Assembly (NCBI GenBank): GCA_029261965.1
Contig: JAJDAH010000053.1
Coordinates: 1-64,000 of the forward strand
DNA length: 64,000 bases
Direction of reading: 5' to 3'
Source: Polyangiaceae bacterium
GTDB taxonomy: Bacteria > Myxococcota_A > Polyangia > Polyangiales > Polyangiaceae
Position numbers and translations under genes: made by a program. The notes below the pieces were generated by a model. It did not search any database and was not told the origin of the DNA. It was given only the letters and a program-made list of their open reading frames with translations. Below, piece by piece: positions 23,868 through 30,507 of this stretch; the first letter of the stretch is position 1; the number at the start of each line of letters is the position of its first letter.

Positions 23868-25046
23868 CTACCTGGGCACGGTCACGGTGAAGCAACCGAA
23901 CAGCACGTCGACCAGACCGTTGAAGTCGCTCTTCATCGTGGTGCAGTTCGACGGGCAGACCTGCACCTTCGTGGGCGCGGCGTCGTTGTCGTAGTACCAG
24001 CCGCCGTCGGGCCCGCAGTCCGCCGCGGTTCCCACGAACAAGATGTCTTGTGGCTGCGCACCGGTGCCCGGCGTGTAGCGCACGTTGACCTTGTTTTTCT
24101 CGAACATCTGGCCGGGCGGCGGGGTGGGAATGTCCCACTCGCACGCGAGCTCCGTTGCGGAGATGACGGTTTGCGCCAGCGCGGAGAACACGCCGCCGAA
24201 GTCGGACTGCCCCTGGCAGAGACTGCCGGCGAGGCCGCCGGTTTGATTGACCAAGCTCATGTACGTGTTGCCGTCCGAAGCGCAAGGCGGCGGGAAGGCG
24301 ACGCAAGAGTTGCCCGGCAGGCAGAACACGCCGAAGAACTTCCAGGAATCGAACCACCCGGGATCGAGCGAGCCGACGCTCTGGATGAACGTGAAGTCAT
24401 CCATGCTCGACTCGTCGTCGGTGACCACTGCGAAGTACTTGAGCGCCTTCTGACGGAGCATGTGCTGGTACTTCGGGTACTCGCTCAGGATCTTGATCAG
24501 CGCGTCCGAGCTGTTCACCGTCGTGTCGACGCGGAAGTACTGCGGCGGGTTCGAATCGTTGGGGCAAGCGCCGCTGCCTAGGGGCGGTGGAATGCACACA
24601 CCGCTCAGCCCACCAAAGGGGTTCGGTGGACCGGCCTCGGAGATGACGACGACGTGAACGTCGATCCCCTGGTTCAGGATCGCGCTGGCGAAGACGTTCA
24701 TGTTGTTCTGAACTTCTTGCGCCTCGAAGGTCATGCTCCCGGAGCTGTCGATCGCCATGATGATGTCGATCGGAGCCGGGCGATTCTCTGCGGCTTGCGA
24801 GATGCCGTCGCACTCGCCACCGGGATCGATCGGTACTCCGCCGGTGCCGCCGCCGGTGCCGACCATGATGCCGCCGCCGGCACCCGGACCGCCGCCCACA
24901 CCGAGACCGCCAGCGCCAAGACCGCCAGCGCCTGTGGCGGCGCCCATTCCACCGAATGCGCCGCCGCTTTGTTCTCCAGAGCCGCCGCAAGCCGACAGGG
25001 CCGCAATCGCCGCGCCCGTCGCCAAAGTGATCGCCAATCGTCGCAT
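23868..25046 (-). CDS. VWA-domain lipoprotein with Gly-rich linker
   Basis: A 392-residue protein with lipobox ALSAC (Cys20). A Gly/Ala/Met linker (about residues 22-75) is followed by a von Willebrand factor A domain: IDIIMAIDSSGSMTFEAQEV (MIDAS DxSxS), later AVVTDDESSMDDF supplying further MIDAS positions. Several Cys follow, and the C-terminus has CEWDIPTPPPGQMFEKNKV, seen in myxobacterial VWA proteins. It is probably an outer-membrane lipoprotein exposing a metal-dependent adhesion domain. It is 51 bp upstream of the GST gene on the same strand. Confidence 0.85.
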   Translation of the reverse strand: MRRLAITLATGAAIAALSACGGSGEQSGGAFGGMGAATGAGGLGAGGLGVGGGPGAGGGIMVGTGGGTGGVPIDPGGECDGISQAAENRPAPIDIIMAIDSSGSMTFEAQEVQNNMNVFASAILNQGIDVHVVVISEAGPPNPFGGLSGVCIPPPLGSGACPNDSNPPQYFRVDTTVNSSDALIKILSEYPKYQHMLRQKALKYFAVVTDDESSMDDFTFIQSVGSLDPGWFDSWKFFGVFCLPGNSCVAFPPPCASDGNTYMSLVNQTGGLAGSLCQGQSDFGGVFSALAQTVISATELACEWDIPTPPPGQMFEKNKVNVRYTPGTGAQPQDILFVGTAADCGPDGGWYYDNDAAPTKVQVCPSNCTTMKSDFNGLVDVLFGCFTVTVPR

Positions 25047-25198
25047 TGGGCAAATGTCCGGGCCAACGGGGCTCCGCGCAACGAGTTTCCCGAGGCCCGC
25101 ACGGCGGGTTTCGGCCGCGTTGGATTTTTGCCGTCGCGAGGACGCGAGCTACCGACCCGCCGGCCAGAAATGTGCACCAAAGTGCATCACCGGCCGCG

Positions 25199-27106
25199 CT
25201 ACCAGCCGCACTGTTCCTTCTGGTTCTGCTCGCCAAGCCACTTCATGAGGGGCGCGTAGTAGTCGATGATCGCGTTGGCGGTCATCTTGCGCTCGCCGGT
25301 GATGGCTTCGAGCGCATCCGGCCACGGTTTGCTCGCCCCGAGCGCCAGCATGCCCATCATCTTCTTGCCCGCTTCTTTACTGTCGAAGATCGAGCACCGG
25401 TGAAGCGGCCCCGTGTACCCCGAGGCTTTGCAGAGCGCCCGGTGAAATTGGTATTGGAGGATGCGCGCGATGAAGTACCGCGTGTACGGCACGTTCGCAG
25501 GAATGTGGAACTTCGCGCCTGGGTCGAAGTCCTTTTCTGTGCGCTCGATGGGTGATGCGATGCCCTGCATCTCGGTGCGCATCTTCCACCAGGCGGCGTT
25601 GTACGCCGTCGCCGGCGTCTCGCCGTTGAACACCTCCCAGCGCCACTGGTCGATCATCTTGCCGAACGGCAGAAACGCGATGCCTTCGAGCGCGCGCTTC
25701 ATGAGCTCGTTGATCTCTGCGGGCTCGTCGTTCGGCACTCGGTCGTAGAGGCCTACCTTCGCGAGGTAAGACGGCGTGACGCTCAGTGCGAGCGTGTCGC
25801 CGATGCCTTCGTGGAAGCCGTCGTTCGCGCCCGCCTGATAGAGCGGCGGAAGGTGGTTGTAGTAGTGGAAGTAGTAGTTGTGCCCGAGCTCGTGGTGAAT
25901 TGTCACGAGATCCTCGTGGTTCACCTCGATGCACATCTTGATGCGCAAGTCGCCGCGAGAGGTCACGTCCCAGGCGCTCGCGTGGCACACGACCTCGCGG
26001 TCCCGCGGTTTGAGAAACAGGCTGCGCTCCCAGAAGGTCTTGGGCAGCGGGTCCATGCCGAGCGAAACGAAGAACTTCTCGGCGAGCCGGACCATGCCGA
26101 CCTCGTCGTACTTCTTCTGCTTCAGCCGAATGGTCAAATCCGGCAGCCCGCGCCCCGGAAACGGCTCCACCAAATCGTAGATGTTTGCCCACTCTTGCGC
26201 CCACATGTTGCCGAGCAGGTGCGCAGGAATCGGCGCCTTTTCGGCGATGGCCGCCGCGCCGTACCGGCGCCGCAACCGCGCCCGCACATAGCAGTGCAGC
26301 TGCTCGTACAGCGGCTTCACTTCTTTCCAGAGGCGATCCATCTCCGCGACGAACGCGTCGCCGCTCATGTCGTAGCGACCCTTCCAGATCTGCCCCATGT
26401 CCGTAAAGCCGAGCTCGCGCGCCCCCTCGTTGCCGAGCTCGACGAAACGCGAGTACATCGGCCGAAGCTCCGGCGAGACCGTGCGCCACCCCCTCCACAC
26501 CTCGAGCAGCAAGTCCTTGTCGCGGGATTTGGCGAGGATCTTGCTGAGCTCGGGCAGCGACAGGCAGTCGCGCTTCGGGTCCTTGCCCTTGCCCTTGAGC
26601 TTGGGTGAGCAGAATTTTCCCTTGCCGTAGGCGCTCTCCATTTTCGTGCTCAGCTCGGCGAGCTCCGTACGCTTCTGGGGATCGCTCGGCGCCGGCAAAC
26701 CGGCGGAGTACTTCAAGAGGTACAGCTGCCGCTTCACTTCGGGGCTCAGCTCGAGCCCGTCGAACCGCGTCGCCGCCTTGATGGCGCGCGCCTCGTACTC
26801 CATGACGCGCTCGCTCGCCTGGGCCGCGAGCGTCTCCGTGTCGTGGGTGATGTAGGTCGACTTCACCCACGCGACGCGGGCCGCGTCCTGCCAGAGGTCG
26901 AGCAGCTGCTCGTTCACCTCTTTGACGAACGCTTCGGCGCCGGCAGGCGTGGCCGGTTGCTCCGCTGGAGACATTCCACCGTCGGCGTCCGCCGCGGGGG
27001 CAGCGCCGGCGGGAGGCGCCGCCGGAGGAGTCGGCCCCGTGCCGCAGCCGAAAGGAGCCAGAAGGCTCGCGCCAAGAACGAAGGGAGCGAGGGTACGGAT
27101 GCGCAT
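25199..27106 (-). CDS. M2-family (ACE-like) dipeptidyl carboxypeptidase, lipoprotein
   Basis: ATG at 27106 gives a lipoprotein signal (lipobox PFGC, Cys21). A 35-residue Ala/Pro linker precedes a full M2 peptidase fold, 635 residues in all. The zinc site is HELGH at 405-409 and the third ligand is E433 in GFHEGIGD, with the same 28-residue spacing as in ACE. Other ACE-like blocks are RYDMSGDAF, HLLGNMWAQEWANIYD and PADVPYTRYF-like VPYTRYFIARILQYQFH. The enzyme removes C-terminal dipeptides. Membrane anchoring by lipid in place of a transmembrane helix is notable. It is divergent from 27316; the 209-bp gap holds the 17-bp repeats. Confidence 0.92.
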   Translation of the reverse strand: MRIRTLAPFVLGASLLAPFGCGTGPTPPAAPPAGAAPAADADGGMSPAEQPATPAGAEAFVKEVNEQLLDLWQDAARVAWVKSTYITHDTETLAAQASERVMEYEARAIKAATRFDGLELSPEVKRQLYLLKYSAGLPAPSDPQKRTELAELSTKMESAYGKGKFCSPKLKGKGKDPKRDCLSLPELSKILAKSRDKDLLLEVWRGWRTVSPELRPMYSRFVELGNEGARELGFTDMGQIWKGRYDMSGDAFVAEMDRLWKEVKPLYEQLHCYVRARLRRRYGAAAIAEKAPIPAHLLGNMWAQEWANIYDLVEPFPGRGLPDLTIRLKQKKYDEVGMVRLAEKFFVSLGMDPLPKTFWERSLFLKPRDREVVCHASAWDVTSRGDLRIKMCIEVNHEDLVTIHHELGHNYYFHYYNHLPPLYQAGANDGFHEGIGDTLALSVTPSYLAKVGLYDRVPNDEPAEINELMKRALEGIAFLPFGKMIDQWRWEVFNGETPATAYNAAWWKMRTEMQGIASPIERTEKDFDPGAKFHIPANVPYTRYFIARILQYQFHRALCKASGYTGPLHRCSIFDSKEAGKKMMGMLALGASKPWPDALEAITGERKMTANAIIDYYAPLMKWLGEQNQKEQCGW

Positions 27107-27212
27107 TGGTGCGCCCGTATCCGCGCGGGGGGGCGAGATCAAGCCTGGGCCACCAGGCGTCCCGGCTTGCTCGACGGCAACTCGCCCATCAACTACGACG
27201 GAACCAACCGAC

Positions 27213-27314
27213 AGGCGGTCGAAGTAAGCAGGCGGTCGAAGTAGGCGGGCGGTCGAAGTAGACAGGCGGTCGAAGTAGGCGGGCGGTCGGGGTAAACAGG
27301 CGGTCGAGGTGAGC
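27213..27314. repeat. Six 17-bp tandem repeats abutting a start codon
   Basis: Six head-to-tail units of consensus RGGCGGTCGAAGTARRC occupy 27213-27314. Units 1, 2 and 4 differ by one base or none in the core; units 5 and 6 are more diverged. The array stops one base before the ATG at 27316, so it forms the 5' leader of that gene and lies in the divergent promoter region with the M2 peptidase. The 17-bp period is not a multiple of three, arguing against coding. Confidence 0.9.
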
Positions 27315-27315
27315 A

Positions 27316-28491
27316 ATGCGAACGATCGCGATTCTGTGGCTCTGCACGCTGTCCGCCACCCTGGTGCTGGTCGGCGCGTGCAAGAAAGAAACGCCTACGG
27401 AGAAGCAGCCACCCGCGACGACCGGTAAAGCCACGACTGGTGAAAAACTGCCAAGCACGGTCGTCAACGTGACGCTGAGCACGGCGGAGCTCGACGGCAA
27501 GGCGGTCGACACGATTGCCAACGTCGAGCGAGGGACTCGCGTGGTGATTCCGAAAGCACTTGTCGGTGCCATCGATGCGAAGCGCGCCAAGGGGTGCGTG
27601 GTTCGCGCCGACCACCGGGCGTCGCAACTTTGGGTGGCATCGGTGCTGGAAGGCATCGGCACCTCGGCGTCTGGGGGAGACGTGTTCTTGGACACCTCGC
27701 GCGGCGTCGTGCGGGTTTCGGTGGCGAAGGCAACCGGACGGGCGCTCGCCGTGCTCATCGATGGCGACGTGAAGGCGCGGCTTCGGTGGGAAGAGCCCGT
27801 GGGCGAAGTGAGCGCGGATCCCCCGAGCGTCGAAGTGCCGCGAAACAACGAGCGCGAGGACAAAGCGGTCGAGCTTCCGGGGCTCAGCGAAAAAATGGCT
27901 GAAGCGTGGAAAGCGCATGCCGCGGGCGCGAAGCACGTGCTTCTTCGAGTGGGCTACTCGCAAGAATTTCGAACCTTCGCGACGGTCGTGCGCGAGGCAG
28001 ACGAGGCACGGCGGAGCTTGGGCGAGTCGTTCACCATCGTCGTCGCATCTCCCGCCGATGCCGACACACCAGTTGCCCCTGCACCGAAGGACTCGGGGCC
28101 CGACTCGAAGCCACACGACGCCGGCGCCGCGGCGCTGACCAAAAAAGCGTTCGAGCTCAGCGAGCCGAAAGTCATCTCCGGAGAGCTCGGGCCCGAAGCC
28201 ATCCAACGGTCGATCCTGAAAGCCTATCGCGGCTTCGAAGTGTGCGAGCTCACCGCGCGCAAGCGCGACCCCGACTTCGAGGCCGAAGCGACGATCACCG
28301 TGTCCATTCCCGCCGCAGGCGGCACGACCCGCGAGGTCGAGGTGACCACGCGACCGACGGGCAAGGATCGGTTCGGGGGCTGTTTGACGAGGGCCATGCG
28401 GCGTGTGACTTTTCCCGCGTCCGATGGCTTGACGAAGTCGGAGGTCACGGTCCGGGTGCGTAGACCGGACGGGTCAACGAGCAGTCCCTGA
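27316..28491 (+). CDS. Lipoprotein with AgmX/PglI-type C-terminal domain
   Basis: A 391-residue protein with lipobox LVGAC (Cys22), then a Thr/Lys/Pro linker. The middle has two Ser/Thr-rich beta segments. The last 110 residues match the AgmX/PglI (TonB-like) C-terminal domain: IQRSILKAYRGFEVCELTAR, then EATITVSIPAAGGTTREVEV, then GCLTRAMRRVTFPAS. The paired Cys in the CYE/CI positions is typical. In myxobacteria this domain occurs in gliding-motility and envelope proteins; its exact job is unknown. The stop overlaps the next start (28491). Confidence 0.8.
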   Translation: MRTIAILWLCTLSATLVLVGACKKETPTEKQPPATTGKATTGEKLPSTVVNVTLSTAELDGKAVDTIANVERGTRVVIPKALVGAIDAKRAKGCVVRADHRASQLWVASVLEGIGTSASGGDVFLDTSRGVVRVSVAKATGRALAVLIDGDVKARLRWEEPVGEVSADPPSVEVPRNNEREDKAVELPGLSEKMAEAWKAHAAGAKHVLLRVGYSQEFRTFATVVREADEARRSLGESFTIVVASPADADTPVAPAPKDSGPDSKPHDAGAAALTKKAFELSEPKVISGELGPEAIQRSILKAYRGFEVCELTARKRDPDFEAEATITVSIPAAGGTTREVEVTTRPTGKDRFGGCLTRAMRRVTFPASDGLTKSEVTVRVRRPDGSTSSP

Positions 28492-28976
28492 TGACTTACA
28501 CCCCTGCTTCGGCGACGACCGTGACCCGAGTCGTCACCGCTCCGACTCTCCTCGCTGCTCCCACTCTGCTGACTACTCCGACTCTCCTAGTCGCTCCGAC
28601 CCTCCCGACTGCCCTCGCTCTCTTCGTCGCCCTCATTTTCGGCCCGCTCGCTTGCGTTGTTGGTGACGCGAACCGAGCCGACCCTCTCGACGAGGACTGC
28701 AGCTGCCCGCGGCCGGCGCACTGCGACGGCGACACGATGGTGATCACCCGCGGCGACTGTTGTGTGCCCGGCGTGCGGCGCGATTGCGAGTTCGGCTGCG
28801 CGGAGACGGGCGACACGGCGTTTTGCCAGGTCCAGTGCGGCGGTCGCACTTGCCCGGTTCCCGCCGGGCTTCGGTTCTTCCGCGATCTCGGCCCGTGTTG
28901 CACGGCGACTGACGAGTGCGGGGTGCGAACCGAACAGGTGCTACAATGCGGCGTATTCGAGTCGGACGCGGGCTAA
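28491..28976 (+). CDS. Small Cys-rich exported protein with repeat-bearing leader
   Basis: A 161-residue protein whose ATG overlaps the previous stop by one base. The leader is odd: after MTYTPASATTVTRVV come four 6-residue repeats of the APTLLA type, then a hydrophobic stretch ending GPLAC, which could be the lipobox. The mature part is short and has about 16 Cys (CSCPRPAHCDGD, DCCVPGVRRDCEFGCAE, CGGRTCPVP, CCTATDEC), implying many disulphides. Function unknown. Overlap with the AgmX-like gene suggests a shared function. Confidence 0.65.
   Translation: MTYTPASATTVTRVVTAPTLLAAPTLLTTPTLLVAPTLPTALALFVALIFGPLACVVGDANRADPLDEDCSCPRPAHCDGDTMVITRGDCCVPGVRRDCEFGCAETGDTAFCQVQCGGRTCPVPAGLRFFRDLGPCCTATDECGVRTEQVLQCGVFESDAG
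28539..28610 (+). repeat. Four 18-bp tandem repeats within a signal peptide
   Basis: Codons 17-40 of the gene at 28491 are four 18-bp units encoding APTLLA, APTLLT, TPTLLV and APTLPT. They lengthen the leader before the hydrophobic core. A multiple of three keeps the frame. Repeat copy number could change leader length. Confidence 0.8.
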
Positions 28977-29028
28977 CCCGAGTGGCCTTCCCGAGCCCGC
29001 AACCGTGCGGCCAGCGCGGCGCCAGCGA

Positions 29029-29934
29029 CTACAGCTCCGTCGCTTCGATACGCCGGTTCTTCTGTCGGCCCTCGGCGGTGTCGTTCGAGGCGATTGGTTG
29101 CTCGTCGCCGAAGCCGGCAGCTTGGATCCGACTGCCATCGATGCCCTTGGAGATGAGGTACTTGCGACAGGCTTCCGCTCGCCGCTGAGACAACGACTTG
29201 TTGGCCGCCTTTTTTCCGACGTTGTCGGTGTGGCCGGAAATCTCGATGCGCGAGCTCTTCTTGTGCGTCATGTATTCGACGACCGCGTCGAGGCGCGGAA
29301 AAGACTCGGGCCGAATGGTGGCTTTGGCCGTGTCGAACTCGACGCCTTTGAGCACGAAGCGCGGGGCAGGATCGGGGGCTTTTGCGTCGGGGCGCTTGCG
29401 CGGGATCCACCCCTTGTGGCGGAGCGTGAGCTTGATGTTTTGGTTGGGCTCGTCGGTCACGGTGACACGCGCGGCGATGTCCTTTTTCCCGAGGCTCAGA
29501 TAGACCAGCTCGTACTTCTGCCCCACCGGCACGAGCACCTCGGCGTAGCCGGCCGAATCCGTCTCTTCGGTGTAGTACTTCTTTCCGTCAGGTGCGGTGA
29601 GCGACACGACGATGCCCCCTATGGGCCCGCCCTTTCTCTTGTCGACCACGAAGAACTTCATCGCGGCCTGATCCTTCGTCGCCTGGATCTTCGACTCCGA
29701 CGCGCCGCGGGCGTCTCTAGCAGAGTCCGAGTTGCCGAGTTGGAACTCGGTGTCGGCGCTCTCTTCGGGCTTCGCGGTGTCGCCCTCGGCAGTGTCATCG
29801 CCGGGTGTCGCCGGTGCGTCACCCGACGGGTCGTTGGCTTCCGTCGCGTCGACTGCAGGCGGAGGCGCGCCGCCGCAAGCGACGACGACGAGCGCCAGGG
29901 CAACCGCGCGAGAATGAGTGGTTAGGCGCGCCAT
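29029..29934 (-). CDS. OmpA-family lipoprotein with Ig-like middle domain
   Basis: Start ATG 29934 (MARLTTHS); five codons upstream another ATG is possible. A lipoprotein signal (lipobox VVAC) and acidic linker lead to an Ig/carboxypeptidase-regulatory-like domain (GGIVVSLTAPDGKKYYTEET to VYLSLGKKDIAARVTV). The C-terminal 110 residues are an OmpA domain: GVEFDTAKATIRPESFPRLD, ISGHTDNVGKKAANKSLSQR, FGDEQPIASN, KNRRIE, with the Asp and Arg that bind diaminopimelate in peptidoglycan. It should tie the outer membrane to the wall. It is convergent with the Cys-rich gene. Confidence 0.9.
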   Translation of the reverse strand: MARLTTHSRAVALALVVVACGGAPPPAVDATEANDPSGDAPATPGDDTAEGDTAKPEESADTEFQLGNSDSARDARGASESKIQATKDQAAMKFFVVDKRKGGPIGGIVVSLTAPDGKKYYTEETDSAGYAEVLVPVGQKYELVYLSLGKKDIAARVTVTDEPNQNIKLTLRHKGWIPRKRPDAKAPDPAPRFVLKGVEFDTAKATIRPESFPRLDAVVEYMTHKKSSRIEISGHTDNVGKKAANKSLSQRRAEACRKYLISKGIDGSRIQAAGFGDEQPIASNDTAEGRQKNRRIEATEL

Positions 29935-30015
29935 GCCTATGCATACCATACGCGGCGCTCGGCCTCGCGACCGCGCACTTCAGCCACCGGCAAGGTACGC
30001 TCGGCCGACCGAGAA

Positions 30016-30490
30016 GCTGGTGGCTTCGCCCGCGGCTGGCGACTTGGTGGTCCCGCCGCGGTCGAAGCAAGCGAAGCGCTCTCCACGACGATTCTTCGCG
30101 GGTGGGGCAAGAAGAACCCAGCGTTCCGCCAAATGTTCACCACCCTGTTCATGCCCGACGCCGGACCCGCGGAAATGGAGTGGTTCAACGAGCTACAAAG
30201 AATGAGCTCGACGGCAAAGACCGCGCAACGCATCTACGACTCGCTCGGCCTGCTCGACGTGAGCGAGCTCTTGCCCCAGGCTCGGTTCCCACGCGGTCCT
30301 TCACGCTCGCGCGGACGCCGCGATCCCGTTCAAACAAGGCCGGCGCCTGGCCAGCAAGATCCCCGACGCGCGTTTCGTTCCGCTCGACAGCAACAACCAC
30401 GTCCCCGTCGAAGCAGAAAAGGCCTTCCGCGTCTTCCTGCGGGAGCTCGACGCGTTCCTCTCCACTCCCGGAGGGAAGGAATCGGGCTAA
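30016..30490 (+). pseudogene. Alpha/beta-hydrolase C-terminal remnant with frameshift
   Basis: From about 30016 the + strand reads ARGWRLGGPAAVEASEALST, then NPAFRQMFTTLFMPDA and EWFNELQRMSSTAKTAQ. After a +1 shift near 30285-30300 it continues VLHARADAAIPFKQGRRLAS, KIPDARFVPLDSNNHVPVE, then AEKAFRVFLRELDAFL and a stop near 30490. This is the C-terminal half of the alpha/beta-hydrolase domain found in LuxR- or cyclase-type regulators, including the catalytic Asp (ARAD) and His (NNH) positions. The Ser half is missing and the frame is broken, so it is a relic. Confidence 0.7.
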
Positions 30491-30507
30491 GCTGCGTACC
30501 AACGTCC

